Origin: Kocuria sp.
GTDB lineage: Bacteria; Actinomycetota; Actinomycetes; Actinomycetales; Micrococcaceae
Assembly: GCA_030524035.1 (NCBI GenBank)
Contig: JAUNHG010000002.1
Span: forward strand, 248,001-312,000
Direction of reading: 5' to 3'
DNA length: 64,000 bases
Part shown: in pieces, positions 8,201 to 18,848 of the stretch
Numbering within the stretch: the first letter of the stretch is position 1
How the letters are laid out: every line of letters begins with the position of its first letter
Notes under the pieces: generated by a model
Told to the model about the DNA's origin: nothing
The model's database searches: none
Seen by the model: only the letters and a program-made list of their open reading frames with translations
Program-made: the position numbers and the translations under genes

Positions 8201-10921
8201 ATGACCACCGATCAGGTGAATTCCTCACCGGAGGAACCTGGCTCATCAGAGAACCCGTGGTTCCAACCTGTTACGCAAACCCCGGCAGAAACGGCTTATC
8301 AAGCATTACAACAGGCACAGTTAGCGCAAGAACACGAGGATATTCCGGAGGACGCTGACCACAGCACGCTGGAACAAGACTCGGAGGATTTGCCTGACCA
8401 CGACGAATCGCTGCCGGTCCTGGACTACTCATCCGCAACCTCACTGCTCTTCCATGCCCCGGATACTGAAGCCATCGCGGCAGCGGCGCAGCGGGCAGCG
8501 CAGGCGCGGGAAGAGGCCCGCCAGGCTGCTGAAGATGAAGCGGATGAAGCGGAATTTTCAGACCCCACTCCGGGTACTGGGGTCACCAGTAAACGCCGTC
8601 GTCGCCGCCGCCGGGGGTCGGTGGATATGGAGTTAGAGGGTGGTAACGATGATGATCCGCCCGGCACAGTCACCCGGATTCGGACCGGACGCGTAGTGGA
8701 GACCGCAGCTTCAACCACGGTGCAATCTGTGAAGGGCTCCACGCGATTGGAAGCTAAAAAGCAACGCCGTCGGGAATCTAGGCAGTCAGGGCGGCGGCGT
8801 CATGTGATCACTGAGGCGGAGTTTTTGGCGCGACGCGAATCAGTGGAACGCAAAATGGTGGTGCGCCAGAAGGACGACCGCATCCAGATTGGGGTACTTG
8901 AAGACGGCGTGCTGGCTGAGCACTTTGTATCCCACACACAGCAAGATTCCCTGATTGGCAACGTGTACCTGGGTAAGGTGCAGAACGTTCTACCATCCAT
9001 GGAAGCCGCTTTTGTGGATATTGGACGTGGGCGTAATGCGGTGTTGTATGCCGGGGAAGTCAACTGGGAAGACGCTGATTTAGGCGGTGCAGCCAAGCGT
9101 ATCGAAAACGCGCTGAACCCCGGTGACTCCGTTCTGGTGCAGGTGACCAAAGATCCCGTGGGTCATAAAGGGGCGCGGCTGACCAGCCAAGTTTCCTTGC
9201 CGGGCCGTTATCTGGTGTATGTGCCGGGCGGATCCATGACTGGAATTTCCCGGAAGCTCCCGGATGTTGAGCGTCAACGTTTGAAGAAAATTCTGAAGGA
9301 TCACTTGCCTGACGGTGCCGGGGTGATCGTGCGCACCGCCGCTGAAGGTGCATCCGAACAGGAACTGACCAATGACATCAACCGGTTACGTTCCCAGTGG
9401 GAGCAGATTTATGAGAAGTCCACGGCGGGCAAAACGTTGGCTCCGGAGCTGTTGTACGCAGAACCGGATTTGACCATCAAGACTGTGCGGGATGTTTTCA
9501 ATGAGGACTTTGTGTCCATGACCGTGCAGGGGCAGGCGGCTTGGGACAACATCGAGGCGTACGTGACTTACGTGGCGCCTGATCTTTTAGATCGGGTATC
9601 CCAATGGACCGAGGACGAAGATCTCTTTGAACACCATCAGGTGGATGAGCAGATTTATAAGGCTTTGGAACGTAAAGTCATGTTGCCCTCTGGTGGTTCT
9701 TTGGTGATCGACCGTACTGAAGCCATGACTGTGGTGGACGTGAACACCGGAAAATTCACCGGATCCGGGGGAAACCTGGAAGAAACGGTCACCAAAAACA
9801 ACCTGGAAGCCGCCGAGGAAATTGTGCGGCAGCTGCGGTTGCGCGATATCGGTGGGATTATCGTGATCGACTTCATCGACATGGTGCTGGAATCCAACCG
9901 GGAACTGGTATTACGCCGTCTGGTGGAGTGCTTGGGGCGTGATCGCACTAAACATCAGGTGGCTGAAGTGACGTCTTTGGGTCTGGTTCAGATGACCCGT
10001 AAACGGATGGGTACGGGGCTGTTAGAAATTTTTTCGGAGCCGTGTGAAGCCTGTGAGTCTCGTGGGGTAGTCATTCACGATCACCCCCTGAAGGGAAAGA
10101 GCGCCACTCCTACAGAGTCCACCCGGCGTGACCGCAACGAGCGTAAACGTCACCGTCGTGCGACGGTTTCGCACGATTCCACTCACCACCAAGGGTCGCA
10201 GCCTGGGCGTGGTGATGCTCAGGCTGCCGCGGACTCAGAGGAACTTGAGCAGGCTAAACGCGCGGAAGCGACGCGTAATGCCCTGGCCGCTATTGCATCG
10301 GCATCGCAGCATGACGACGTTACCCAGGACACCACGGAGGATTCGGCCTCTACCGTGGAGGTCCCGGAGGCCGTAGAACATCCCGATGCTGAGCATCAGG
10401 GTGATTCCACACAGGAGGAAAGCCGGGAGGGGGCTAAGCGGCGGAGGAAGCGACGCGGCAAGCGTTCGCGACACCGGGTGCACAGCGACGGCTCACAGTC
10501 TCTACAAGAATCAGAACTGCCCCGCGCATCACAGGAAGAGCCAACACCAACACCGCAGCGGCATGAACCAGAACTGGAAGCAGAGCCCGCTTCAGTCCAG
10601 GAGGTTACGGAGACTCCAGTGCGTCGGGGGACGCGCGGTGTGCGCCGTGTGGTTGCGCCGGTGGGCACGCCAGAGCCCTCTACCACGCCAGAGCCTTCTG
10701 GGGTGCAGGGGCAGTCGCAGGTGACCATCAAGGGGCAGGTCATTGCGCTTCCACAGAGTGCTGGGGTAACGGAATCCACTGCGGGGCAGCTGCCCCCCAC
10801 GGCATCGTTGGATTCCTTGGCTGAGTCTTTGGGCGAACGCGGTCCGGATCAGCCATCCGTTCGTAAGCCACGCCGCTCCCGGCGCGCCTCCGCGCCTGTT
10901 GCCGCCCCTCAGGTGGATTGA
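8201..10921 (+). CDS. rne: Ribonuclease E/G
   Basis: Endoribonuclease for mRNA decay and rRNA/tRNA processing. The 906-residue product has an acidic N-terminal extension of about 210 residues with an R-rich patch (KRRRRRRRG), an S1 RNA-binding domain beginning near GNVYLGKVQNVLPSMEAAFVDIG, and the DNase-I-like catalytic motifs TVVDVNTGKFTG and IVIDFIDM. The zinc-link region appears as CEACESRG. A C-terminal tail of about 290 residues is rich in R, E, S and P and probably disordered, serving as scaffold or RNA-binding arm. This layout with long disordered arms on both sides is typical of actinobacterial RNase E. rplU and rpmA follow, the usual order. Confidence 0.95.
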   Translation: MTTDQVNSSPEEPGSSENPWFQPVTQTPAETAYQALQQAQLAQEHEDIPEDADHSTLEQDSEDLPDHDESLPVLDYSSATSLLFHAPDTEAIAAAAQRAAQAREEARQAAEDEADEAEFSDPTPGTGVTSKRRRRRRRGSVDMELEGGNDDDPPGTVTRIRTGRVVETAASTTVQSVKGSTRLEAKKQRRRESRQSGRRRHVITEAEFLARRESVERKMVVRQKDDRIQIGVLEDGVLAEHFVSHTQQDSLIGNVYLGKVQNVLPSMEAAFVDIGRGRNAVLYAGEVNWEDADLGGAAKRIENALNPGDSVLVQVTKDPVGHKGARLTSQVSLPGRYLVYVPGGSMTGISRKLPDVERQRLKKILKDHLPDGAGVIVRTAAEGASEQELTNDINRLRSQWEQIYEKSTAGKTLAPELLYAEPDLTIKTVRDVFNEDFVSMTVQGQAAWDNIEAYVTYVAPDLLDRVSQWTEDEDLFEHHQVDEQIYKALERKVMLPSGGSLVIDRTEAMTVVDVNTGKFTGSGGNLEETVTKNNLEAAEEIVRQLRLRDIGGIIVIDFIDMVLESNRELVLRRLVECLGRDRTKHQVAEVTSLGLVQMTRKRMGTGLLEIFSEPCEACESRGVVIHDHPLKGKSATPTESTRRDRNERKRHRRATVSHDSTHHQGSQPGRGDAQAAADSEELEQAKRAEATRNALAAIASASQHDDVTQDTTEDSASTVEVPEAVEHPDAEHQGDSTQEESREGAKRRRKRRGKRSRHRVHSDGSQSLQESELPRASQEEPTPTPQRHEPELEAEPASVQEVTETPVRRGTRGVRRVVAPVGTPEPSTTPEPSGVQGQSQVTIKGQVIALPQSAGVTESTAGQLPPTASLDSLAESLGERGPDQPSVRKPRRSRRASAPVAAPQVD

Positions 10922-11157
10922 CTTTATGTCCAGATCTATAACGTGAGCCTGGTCGCATGCGCGACGCGCTGAGCATGCGCGCTTGCCCGAGGTCGCGGGC
11001 ATACCGTATTCTCGACTCTCAGTGCGTGACCTGTGATCCTCTTACTGGCGTTTCCAGCTCACTGGCCGGTTTTCATGCGATGTACGCAGTTTTTTCGGCC
11101 TTTCACACGGAACACGCTCGCCAAGATCAATTTTGTTTCGAGAGAAGTGAGTTTCCC

Positions 11158-11469
11158 GTGGTGTACGCGATTGTCCGCGCTGGCGGCCGCCAGGAAAAGG
11201 TTGCTGTTGGGGACCTTCTGACCATTGATCGTGTCCCTGGTGATGCAGGTAGCACCATCGAGCTTCCGGCTGTTTTGCTGGTTGATGGTGACACGGTCAC
11301 TTCGGATGCCAAAACCCTGTCTGGGGTCACCGTGACCGCTGAAGTGGTGGAGGATCTGCGCGGTCCCAAGATCCGCATTCAGAAATACAAGAACAAGACC
11401 GGGTACAAGAAGCGCCAGGGTTTTCGCGCTGAATTGACCACGGTAAAGGTCACTGGAATCAGCGCCTGA
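11158..11469 (+). CDS. rplU: 50S ribosomal protein bL21
   Basis: Structural protein of the large ribosomal subunit, 103 residues, starting [19 protein letters not shown] and including the [18 protein letters not shown] segment typical of bL21. I chose GTG 11158, which gives the canonical length; the frame is open upstream to 10957 but that extension has no family similarity. It is followed after 38 bp by rpmA, and the pair probably forms one transcript ending at the 11787 hairpin. Confidence 0.96.
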   Translation: MVYAIVRAGGRQEKVAVGDLLTIDRVPGDAGSTIELPAVLLVDGDTVTSDAKTLSGVTVTAEVVEDLRGPKIRIQKYKNKTGYKKRQGFRAELTTVKVTGISA

Positions 11470-11507
11470 GAGGCGTTGGACTACTTACGTGAAAGCAGGC
11501 ATGCAAC

Positions 11508-11771
11508 ATGGCACATAAGAAGGGCGCCAGTTCAACCCGTAACGGTCGCGACTCGAATCCCCAGTATTTGGGCGTGAAGCGCTTCGGTGGGGAAAAAGTG
11601 AACGCCGGTACCATCATTGTCCGTCAGCGGGGCACCAAGTTCCACCCCGGTGACAACGTGGGGCGCGGCAAGGACGACACCTTGTTTGCGTTGGCCGCTG
11701 GTGAAGTTGCTTTTGGTACCAAGCGTGGCCGCAAAGTTGTCAACGTGGTTGAGGCTGTTGCCGCAGAATGA
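11508..11771 (+). CDS. rpmA: 50S ribosomal protein bL27
   Basis: 87 residues, starting [19 protein letters not shown], the highly conserved bL27 N-terminus that reaches the peptidyl-transferase centre. No N-terminal cleavage extension of the Firmicutes type is seen. It lies between rplU and a strong terminator. Confidence 0.98.
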   Translation: MAHKKGASSTRNGRDSNPQYLGVKRFGGEKVNAGTIIVRQRGTKFHPGDNVGRGKDDTLFALAAGEVAFGTKRGRKVVNVVEAVAAE

Positions 11772-11786
11772 ATCACCACGTGTGAT

Positions 11787-11825
11787 GTAGAGGGTGGGTG
11801 CCGGGTGCGCCCACCCTCTACTCTT
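11787..11825 (+). terminator. Rho-independent terminator after rpmA
   Basis: Perfect 12-bp arms GTAGAGGGTGGG (11787-11798) and CCCACCCTCTAC (11810-11821) with an 11-base loop, followed by TCTT. Confidence 0.8.
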
Positions 11826-11905
11826 ATCCGCAGGTACGGTGTGCCGCATCAGTTCCCGTGCTATAGCCTGCTGCGTTTTGCAGCGCATGAACCCAGGAGA
11901 GCCCC

Positions 11906-13489
11906 ATGGCAGAATTCGTTGACCGTGTGGTGTTGCACGCTGCGGGTGGTCATGGTGGCCACGGGTGTGTTTCGGTCAAACGGGAAAAATTCAAACCGCT
12001 GGGTGGGCCGGATGGTGCTAACGGGGGCGACGGCGGCTCAGTCATCTTGCGGGTGGATGGCCAAAGCACCACGCTATTGAACTATCACCGTTCCCCCCAC
12101 CAATCTGCGGCTAACGGGGGGCCGGGTATGGGTGATCACCGGCAGGGTGGCATGGGGGAAGATCTTGTGCTTTCCGTACCGGATGGCACCGTGGTGAAGG
12201 ATCGGGACGGTAACGTGCTGGCGGATCTGGTGGGGATCGGTGCCGAATACGTAGCCGCTTCCGGTGGCCAAGGTGGATTGGGCAACGCAGCATTGGCCTC
12301 GCCCAAACGCAAAGCCCCAGGGTTTGCGTTGCTGGGTTTGCCGGGAGAAGTCAAAGACGTTGTTCTGGAATTGAAATCCTTGGCGGATGTGGCCTTGGTG
12401 GGTTACCCGTCGGCGGGTAAGTCGTCGTTGATTGCGGCGATTTCTAAAGCTCGACCTAAAATCGCGGATTACCCTTTCACCACACTGGTGCCCAATCTGG
12501 GGGTGGTGGAAGCCGGAGAGTACCGGTACACCGTAGCGGATGTGCCCGGACTGATTCCGGGGGCTTCCGATGGCAAAGGCTTAGGGCTGGAGTTCTTGCG
12601 GCACGTGGAACGCTGTGCGGCGTTGGTGCACGTTGTGGATTGCGCCACGATGGAACCCGGGCGCGACCCCGTATCCGATCTTGAGGTGATTGAGAACGAA
12701 CTGGCCGCTTACGCTGTGGACGGGCGCTTGGATGGTGGGCGCTCTGTGCCGTTGCTGGAACGTCCTCGGCTAGTGGTACTGAACAAAGTGGACGTTCCGG
12801 ATGCTCGTGAGCTGGCGGAGTTTGTCCAACCCATGCTTGAGGACAAGGGTTATCGGGTGTTCACCGTGTCCACGGCATCCCATGAAGGCCTCAAAAACTT
12901 GGTTTTTGCTATGGGCAGGATTGTGGAAGAAGGCCGTGAACGGGAACCTGCTGTACAACCCGCACGTGTGGTGGTGCGCCCAGCGTCGGTACGTGGCGGT
13001 GCCAAGGAATTCACTATCACGCGGGAGGAACGTTCCTTGGAACCGCTGTGGCATGTGCGGGGTGCCAAACCCGAAAAATGGGTGCTGCAAACGGACTTCA
13101 CCAATGAGGAAGCTATTGGTTATCTGGCGGATCGTTTTGCCAAAATCGGTATTGAAGAAGAACTGTTTAAGATGAACGCTCGTCCGGGGGACGCCGTGCT
13201 GATCGGCCCGGAGGATAGTGGTGTGGTTTTTGATTGGGAACCCACCATGGTGGGGGGCGCGGAGCTTTTGGGATCGCCGCGTGGTACGGACCCTCGTTTG
13301 TCAGAGGACCACCGCCCCACACGGGAGCAGAGGCGTCGTGAATATTACGAACGGATGGACGCTAAAACCGCTGCCCGTGACGAACTTGAAGCGGAGCGGT
13401 TGGCGGGTATGTGGACTGAATCTGTGGAGAAGCGCCGCGCGCATCGGGAACAGCAGGCAGGCACGACGGATGATGGTCATGGGGGATGA
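11906..13489 (+). CDS. obg: GTPase Obg
   Basis: Essential GTPase linked to ribosome assembly and stress control. The 527-residue protein shows the glycine-rich Obg fold at residues 1-160, the G domain with GYPSAGKSS (G1), DVPGLIPGA (G3) and NKVDV (G4), then the OCT domain typical of Gram-positive Obg, and an R/E-rich tail of about 70 residues. GGAGAGCCCC precedes the ATG. The rpmA-obg-proB order is standard. The 3' end overlaps possible starts of proB. Confidence 0.96.
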   Translation: MAEFVDRVVLHAAGGHGGHGCVSVKREKFKPLGGPDGANGGDGGSVILRVDGQSTTLLNYHRSPHQSAANGGPGMGDHRQGGMGEDLVLSVPDGTVVKDRDGNVLADLVGIGAEYVAASGGQGGLGNAALASPKRKAPGFALLGLPGEVKDVVLELKSLADVALVGYPSAGKSSLIAAISKARPKIADYPFTTLVPNLGVVEAGEYRYTVADVPGLIPGASDGKGLGLEFLRHVERCAALVHVVDCATMEPGRDPVSDLEVIENELAAYAVDGRLDGGRSVPLLERPRLVVLNKVDVPDARELAEFVQPMLEDKGYRVFTVSTASHEGLKNLVFAMGRIVEEGREREPAVQPARVVVRPASVRGGAKEFTITREERSLEPLWHVRGAKPEKWVLQTDFTNEEAIGYLADRFAKIGIEEELFKMNARPGDAVLIGPEDSGVVFDWEPTMVGGAELLGSPRGTDPRLSEDHRPTREQRRREYYERMDAKTAARDELEAERLAGMWTESVEKRRAHREQQAGTTDDGHGG

Positions 13490-14696
13490 TCCCGTGAAGT
13501 CTGTATCCCAACTCAGTTCCGAGCACCGGGGGAAGAACCGGCGTTCCCCTGTGGAGGACCGCAGCCAGATCGGGTTGGCCAAGCGAATAGTGATCAAGGT
13601 GGGGTCCTCGTCGCTGACCAGCATTCAAAATTCCATTGATGAAGCTGCTGTGCAACGGATTGTTGCTGCTTTGGCCAGGCTTAAGGCAGAGGGCAAAGAA
13701 GTGGTGTTTGTGTCGTCGGGGGCTATTTCTGCGGGATTAGCTCCGTTGGGTTTTTCCCGACGGCCCAAGGATCTTGCCTCCCAGCAAGCGGCTGCTTCTG
13801 TGGGGCAAGGCCTGTTGATGGGACGTTACATTGATTCTCTGGCCCGGTACGGGGTGACCGTTGGGCAGGTGTTGGTGACGGCTGAAGACTTGACCAAACG
13901 TCATCATTACAAGAACACCCACCGGCAAATTGAACGGCTCCTGGATTTAGGTGTTGTGCCGATTGTAAATGAGAACGACGCCGTGGCCACCCAGGAGATC
14001 AGGTTCGGGGATAACGACCGCATCGCGGCGTTGATTGCCCATCTGATCAAAGCGGATGTGCTGTTGTTGTTCTCTGATGTAGATGCCTTGTACACCAAAC
14101 CCCCATTGAGTGGTGGGCACAGGATTCCCGTGGTGCACGATCCGGTGAAGGACCTAGAAGGAGTCCAAGTAGGTGCCGTGGGTAGTGCGGGCGTGGGGTC
14201 CGGTGGCATGGTGACCAAAATTCAGGCGGCCCGTATTGCGGCGTCGTCAGGAATTCCGGCCTTGGTGACATCAACGGAAAAAATTGATGTGGTCTTGACT
14301 GGCGCGGATGTTGGCACCTGGTTTACCACCACGGGCGGGCGGTCCAGTGCACGTTTGTTGTGGCTGGCGCATTTAGCGGATATCAAGGGTTCTTTGGTGT
14401 TAGACGACGGTGCAGTGCGTGCAGTAGGCCAGGAACGTAAGTCTTTGCTGCCGGCGGGAGTAACCGCCGTTGACGGGAACTTTGAGGCGGGGGACCCGGT
14501 CAGGTTGGTGGATGCCTGGGGGCAGGAAGTAGCCCATGGGATTTGCAATTACTCCGCTGATGAAATCCCCGGAATGCTCGGTAAGTCCACGGTGGAACTC
14601 AAGAAGAAGTTAGGGGCGCGTTACGAACGCGAGCTGGTGCACGTGGATAACGTGGTGATCATGCGCGCTAGATCTGCCACGATCAAGGTGCATTAA
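13473..14696 (+). CDS. proB: Glutamate 5-kinase
   Basis: First step of proline synthesis: phosphorylates glutamate. The kinase core begins at [14 protein letters not shown] and contains [27 protein letters not shown] and the GTGG-type loop ([11 protein letters not shown]); a C-terminal PUA domain follows ([20 protein letters not shown]). The start is ambiguous: ATG 13473 overlaps the obg stop by 17 bp, while GTG 13494 has a GGGGGAT sequence about 7 bp upstream and may be preferred. About 400-407 residues. It is followed by proA after 17 bp, with which it forms a pathway pair. Confidence 0.95.
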   Translation: MVMGDDPVKSVSQLSSEHRGKNRRSPVEDRSQIGLAKRIVIKVGSSSLTSIQNSIDEAAVQRIVAALARLKAEGKEVVFVSSGAISAGLAPLGFSRRPKDLASQQAAASVGQGLLMGRYIDSLARYGVTVGQVLVTAEDLTKRHHYKNTHRQIERLLDLGVVPIVNENDAVATQEIRFGDNDRIAALIAHLIKADVLLLFSDVDALYTKPPLSGGHRIPVVHDPVKDLEGVQVGAVGSAGVGSGGMVTKIQAARIAASSGIPALVTSTEKIDVVLTGADVGTWFTTTGGRSSARLLWLAHLADIKGSLVLDDGAVRAVGQERKSLLPAGVTAVDGNFEAGDPVRLVDAWGQEVAHGICNYSADEIPGMLGKSTVELKKKLGARYERELVHVDNVVIMRARSATIKVH

Positions 14697-14713
14697 CAAA
14701 AACAGGAGCAGCC

Positions 14714-16024
14714 ATGTCAGAACACAACAGCACCGTCGAAGAACACAGTGAACAGGTTTCTGGTGAGGACCCGGTTGTGGGGGTGGGTCTTCTGGCAGAT
14801 GACGCCCGCGCGGCGGCTCGTTCCTTGGCTCGGGTCAACCGTGCCCGTAAGGACGCTGCTTTGCTGCACATCGCCCAGCGGATAGAGCAGCAGGCTGATG
14901 TGATCGTCGGGGCGAATAAAAAGGATTTGGCCCGTGGCCGTGACAACGGAACATCGACCGCCATGCTGGACCGTCTTGCCCTGGATGCTGATCGTATTGC
15001 GGGGTTAGCCGACGCCCTTCGGGAACTGGCGGCCTTGCCGGATCCGGTGGGCAGCGTGGTGCGGGGGCAGACGCTAGCGAATGGGTTGCGGATGCGCCAG
15101 GTTCGGGTGCCCATGGGTGTGGTGGGGGTGATTTATGAAGCCCGCCCCAATGTGACCGTGGATATCACGGGCATTGCGTTGAAGTCCGGTAACGCGGTGC
15201 TGTTGCGTGGGGGATCGGCTGCGTTGGAATCGAATCGGGCGTTGGTGGGGGTGATTCGGGATGCCTTGGCAGACCAGAAACTTCCCGTGGATATTGTGCA
15301 GTCCATTGATGATTACGGTCGCCCCGGTGCTGAAGCGTTGATGAGGGCACGCGGCAAAGTGGATGTGTTGATTCCGCGTGGGGGGCATGGGCTGATTCAG
15401 TCGGTGGTCACCAATGCCTCCGTGCCCGTGATTGAAACAGGCGAAGGTAACGTCCATGTTTTTGTGGACGAATCCGCGCCGGAAAAAATGGCGGTTGATG
15501 TTGTGGTCAATGCCAAAACACAGCGGTATTCCACGTGCAATACTGCCGAAACCTTACTGTTGCACAGCGGGGCGGCCGCTGGTCCTGCGGTCTTGGAAGC
15601 GTTGGTGAAGGCTGGAGTACAGCTGCATGTGGACGACCGCGCCGCCCAGATGGTGCCTGACAGCGCGACGGTCGTGGCAGCGACGGATGACGACTGGGCA
15701 ACGGAATATTTGGATGCCCAGATGGCGGTGAAAGTGGTTGATAGCTTGCATGAAGCTATTGCGCATATTGACCGGTGGAGCACCCGGCACACCGAAGCCA
15801 TTGTGACCAACCATGTGAATCATGCGGAGGAGTTTGTTGCTGCGGTGGATGCCGCTGCGGTGATGGTGAATGCTTCAACAAGGTTTACGGATGGCGGGCA
15901 GCTGGGATTGGGCGCAGAAATCGGGATCTCCACGCAGAAAATGCATGCCCGTGGCCCCATGGGGTTGGAAGAGCTGACCACTACCAAGTGGATTGTGCAG
16001 GGGGATGGGCACATAAGAAAGTGA
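14714..16024 (+). CDS. proA: Gamma-glutamyl phosphate reductase
   Basis: Second step of proline synthesis: NADPH-dependent reduction of glutamyl-5-phosphate to the semialdehyde. The 436-residue aldehyde-dehydrogenase-fold protein has the motif VPMGVVGVIYEARPNVT, ALKSGNAVLLRGG for cofactor binding and the catalytic cysteine in YSTCNTAETLL. An AGGAG sequence precedes the ATG. It lies directly after proB. Confidence 0.97.
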   Translation: MSEHNSTVEEHSEQVSGEDPVVGVGLLADDARAAARSLARVNRARKDAALLHIAQRIEQQADVIVGANKKDLARGRDNGTSTAMLDRLALDADRIAGLADALRELAALPDPVGSVVRGQTLANGLRMRQVRVPMGVVGVIYEARPNVTVDITGIALKSGNAVLLRGGSAALESNRALVGVIRDALADQKLPVDIVQSIDDYGRPGAEALMRARGKVDVLIPRGGHGLIQSVVTNASVPVIETGEGNVHVFVDESAPEKMAVDVVVNAKTQRYSTCNTAETLLLHSGAAAGPAVLEALVKAGVQLHVDDRAAQMVPDSATVVAATDDDWATEYLDAQMAVKVVDSLHEAIAHIDRWSTRHTEAIVTNHVNHAEEFVAAVDAAAVMVNASTRFTDGGQLGLGAEIGISTQKMHARGPMGLEELTTTKWIVQGDGHIRK

Positions 16025-16174
16025 CGTTCTGTGCCGATGACTGTTCACGTACTCACGCGGCAAGCCCCTATGTGCGGTTACCATGGTGCACAACATCGTG
16101 AAAAAGTGACGCGGGCGGGTCGGCGAACTACGGGCCGGCCCCTGCTCGCTGAACTGCTAGTGAAAGGTCTCTGA

Positions 16175-16426
16175 ATGCTACAGTCGAGTCCGCTGATTCA
16201 GGCGGCCGAAGAAGGCGCCCACCATGTGGTGAATGAACTCCCGGTGGAAGCTCACTGGTTCGGCATTGTCACTTTTTTGCTGTTCATTGCAATGTTCTTG
16301 GCGACGTGGGCTTTTAGCCCGCGTAGCTCTTTGCCTGAGGCATCTGGTCATCATGATGACCCTTCGGCCTTGCCTGCTGATGAAGCGCAGGCGGTTGCTC
16401 ACTACGAATCCAAGCGCGGCCGCTGA
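16175..16426 (+). CDS. Small single-span membrane protein of unknown function
   Basis: 83 residues: a short polar N-terminus, one clear membrane segment ([21 protein letters not shown]), then a hydrophilic acidic/His-rich tail ending in KRGR. Not assignable to a characterised family. It stands between proA and nadD, 14 bp before the nadD GTG, so it is probably cotranscribed with nadD. Confidence 0.7.
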   Translation: MLQSSPLIQAAEEGAHHVVNELPVEAHWFGIVTFLLFIAMFLATWAFSPRSSLPEASGHHDDPSALPADEAQAVAHYESKRGR

Positions 16427-16440
16427 ACTGCAGAGTTTCC

Positions 16441-17145
16441 GTGAATTCTTCCCACACCATTGACGTTCCCCCCAGAGTTGCAGAGCGCACCCGGGTGGGA
16501 ATCATGGGCGGCACCTTTGACCCCATCCACCACGGCCACTTGGTGGCGGCTTCGGAAGTTGCCGCTGTTTTTGACTTGGACGAAGTCATTTTTGTGCCCA
16601 CAGGGCAGCCGTGGCAGAAGGCTGGTCAAAAAGTTTCCTCACCCGAACACCGGTATTTGATGACTGTGATTGCAACAGCATCGAACCCGCGGTTTAGTGT
16701 GTCCCGTGTGGACATTGATCGTGCTGGGCCCACATACACCATTGACACCTTGAAAGATTTGCGTGCGCAGCGTCCGGATTCTGATCTGTTTTTTATTACT
16801 GGCGCTGATGTGATGAGTGAGATTTTGAGCTGGCACGGCGCTGAACAGATGTGGGATTTAGCGAATTTTGTGGGGGTGACGCGCCCGGGGCACGAATTAT
16901 CTGTGCCTGATGGTGCCCGGGGGGTTTCGCTTATGGAAGTACCCGCTATGGCCATCTCATCCACGGATTGCCGTGAACGTGTGATGGCAGGAAAACCAGT
17001 CTGGTATCTGGTCCCGGACGGGGTGGTGCAGCATATTGGTAAGTATGGTCTGTACCGTACAACGGTGCAGGAATCGTACGACCAGGACCAGAATACGCAA
17101 CCCGTTACAGACCCCGTGCAGGAACCGAAAGGGGCCACCGCATGA
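16441..17145 (+). CDS. nadD: Nicotinate-nucleotide adenylyltransferase
   Basis: Adenylates nicotinic acid mononucleotide in NAD synthesis. The 234-residue product has the nucleotidyltransferase motif [12 protein letters not shown] with the HxGH catalytic element, the segment [10 protein letters not shown], and the C-terminal ISST motif ([11 protein letters not shown]). Starts with GTG. Its stop overlaps the ATG of the next gene as ATGA, so translation is likely coupled. A 35-residue polar C-terminal extension follows the core. Confidence 0.95.
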   Translation: MNSSHTIDVPPRVAERTRVGIMGGTFDPIHHGHLVAASEVAAVFDLDEVIFVPTGQPWQKAGQKVSSPEHRYLMTVIATASNPRFSVSRVDIDRAGPTYTIDTLKDLRAQRPDSDLFFITGADVMSEILSWHGAEQMWDLANFVGVTRPGHELSVPDGARGVSLMEVPAMAISSTDCRERVMAGKPVWYLVPDGVVQHIGKYGLYRTTVQESYDQDQNTQPVTDPVQEPKGATA

Positions 17146-18263
17146 GCCAGGACCGTTTTTTAGAGAGCAGTGAGCCGTCCCCGGAGGACATCAACGTTCC
17201 GGACGTGGTGGATTTTGAATCCAACGCTAGTTCCGAAGAACAGTTGCCCGCCCCGGAAATAGACTTGGGGGGCGGTGCGGAACCGGCACCGAAGTCGGAT
17301 AAGCCGTTGGGACCGCGCCGTTTGGCGTTGCTACGTGAGCAGATGGCGCAGCACGCCAAGGAACTGGCGGAGAACCAGAACGATGATCCGGAACACGTGG
17401 ACGAGGATTTGGCGCAGAAGCAGCTGCGCATGGCTGAATTGGCCTCTCGTGCTGCGTTGTCCTCGGATGAGGACCGTGTGACCGCTGAGCGCGCCATGGC
17501 TGCGGGCTCTGATGACTCTGATGCGTCGGCTGCGACTGATGTTGAATGGGGGTCTTCTGGGATCGCGGGGGCTGAGTCTGAGGGTGATTATGTGGGGGCT
17601 TCCTTTAGTGAGGATGTCGATTCACCGTCTTCTGATCCTGCTGCGCCGAGGGTGCGGCGTCGTGACTTGCGTGGGTATGCGGATGATGCCCCGGAGGGCG
17701 AGGGCGCCGAACAGTGGTCCGCTGGCACGTGGACTGCTGACCCCCAATATGGCGGTTCTGAGGCTGACGTTGCATGGGGGCAGGAACAGTCTTCTGGTGA
17801 TCATGTGGGGGTAACAGCCTCGACGGCGGATACCGCTGAGGCTGACGGGCTGGCTTCCGATGGAGTCCCTGCGGATGATGAAACCACGGTCTTGGCTCCC
17901 ACTGTGGATGATGCTCCGGGGACGGAGGGCAATACGTGGGCGTTGGCCACGGCGGCTTCTATAAGTGGGCCGGGTGCTGAGGTCGTGGAGCACGGTGGTG
18001 CTTCTGACTCTCAGGCATCTTTTGGTGCTGCGGGCACCGGGGTTGCGGTGCAGGAGTCTACGGAGACGGAGGAGTCGTCTTCCGCCGCTGAGGAGGGGCA
18101 CAAGGAGCCTGCGGAACCGGTGAGCGCGTTGGAGGCTCAGGGGCTGGATTTGTTGGATCCGGACGATTACCGGCAGGCATCCCGTTTGAAGGCGATTTTG
18201 ACGATATTGGCTGCGGTGATTATCCCTGCGGTCATTGTGATTGTTCTCATGGTTTTGCTGTGA
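17142..18263 (+). CDS. Acidic, low-complexity tail-anchored membrane protein, unknown function
   Basis: 373 residues. The N-terminal 310 residues are rich in D, E, S, A and G, with one helical conserved-looking segment ([19 protein letters not shown], about residues 62-80). The only membrane segment is at the extreme C-terminus ([23 protein letters not shown]), so the bulk is predicted to be cytoplasmic and tail-anchored. It overlaps nadD by 4 bp at the start and is followed by rsfS, so it is encoded within the nadD-rsfS unit. I do not recognise a family. Low-complexity composition limits what can be inferred. Confidence 0.75.
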   Translation: MSQDRFLESSEPSPEDINVPDVVDFESNASSEEQLPAPEIDLGGGAEPAPKSDKPLGPRRLALLREQMAQHAKELAENQNDDPEHVDEDLAQKQLRMAELASRAALSSDEDRVTAERAMAAGSDDSDASAATDVEWGSSGIAGAESEGDYVGASFSEDVDSPSSDPAAPRVRRRDLRGYADDAPEGEGAEQWSAGTWTADPQYGGSEADVAWGQEQSSGDHVGVTASTADTAEADGLASDGVPADDETTVLAPTVDDAPGTEGNTWALATAASISGPGAEVVEHGGASDSQASFGAAGTGVAVQESTETEESSSAAEEGHKEPAEPVSALEAQGLDLLDPDDYRQASRLKAILTILAAVIIPAVIVIVLMVLL

Positions 18264-18285
18264 TGCGGAGGGAATTGAGCCGTTG

Positions 18286-18675
18286 ATGACTGTTCCGGAA
18301 ACGTCGTTGGCGTATTTGCGGACTGTTGCCCGTGCCGCTGACCAAAAACAGGCCGAGGACATTGTGGCCTTGGATTTGGGGGATGCGTTGGGGATTGTGG
18401 ATTCGTTTCTCGTGGCCTCGGCGTCCAACGAGCGGTTGGTGAGCGCTGTGGTGGATGCGGTGGAAGAAGCCATGATTGTGGAACACGACCTGCGCCCTGT
18501 GCGCCGCGAAGGCAAAGGGGAAGGGCGGTGGGTGTTGCTGGATTACGGCGACTTTGTGGTGCATGTGCAGCATGAGGAAGACCGCTCTTATTACGCGCTG
18601 GATCGTTTATGGGGTGAGTGCCCCGTGATTGACCTTGGGTTGGCCCCACCCTCCGGTGGAGAAAGCCCTGAGTAG
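18286..18675 (+). CDS. rsfS: Ribosomal silencing factor RsfS
   Basis: Binds uL14 and blocks subunit joining in starvation. 129 residues with the family core DIVALDLGDALGIVDSFLVASASNERLV and the C-terminal LDYGDFVVHVQHEEDRSYYALDRLW. ATG 18286 is preferred; GGAGGG lies 13 bp upstream and a TTG at 18283 is an alternative. Downstream of nadD and the tail-anchored protein gene, the usual actinobacterial context. Confidence 0.95.
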   Translation: MTVPETSLAYLRTVARAADQKQAEDIVALDLGDALGIVDSFLVASASNERLVSAVVDAVEEAMIVEHDLRPVRREGKGEGRWVLLDYGDFVVHVQHEEDRSYYALDRLWGECPVIDLGLAPPSGGESPE

Positions 18676-18768
18676 CACTGAAGTCCACGGATTTGCGGAC
18701 GACTGGTGATCCAGCCTAGGATTGGCAACGTTGCCTGAACAGAGCAAGCTTCTGCAACGGTAACCCAA

Positions 18769-18844
18769 GGGGCTGTGGCGCAGCTGGTAGCGCATTTGCA
18801 TGGCATGCAAAGGGTCAGGGGTTCGAGTCCCCTCAGCTCCACCA
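18769..18844 (+). tRNA. tRNA-Ala (anticodon GGC)
   Basis: 76 bases with an acceptor stem GGGGCTG / CAGCTCC, D arm GCGC-AGCTGGTA-GCGC, anticodon stem TTTGC / GCAAA around loop ATGGCAT (anticodon GGC), T arm AGGGG-TTCGAGT-CCCCT and encoded 3' ACCA. It marks the left edge of the accessory region. No second copy of its 3' end was found further right in the window, so an attachment-site duplication is not shown. Confidence 0.97.
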
Positions 18845-18848
18845 GAAA

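Noticed and set aside
17622-18515. Long minus-strand frame opposite the acidic protein and rsfS
   Set aside because: Arg/Ser-rich antisense shadow of two convincing plus-strand genes.
18820-18844. Duplicate of the tRNA-Ala 3' end marking the right end of an element
   Set aside because: I searched by eye through 18.9-36 kb and found only chance partial matches such as CGAGTCCC near 32,052.
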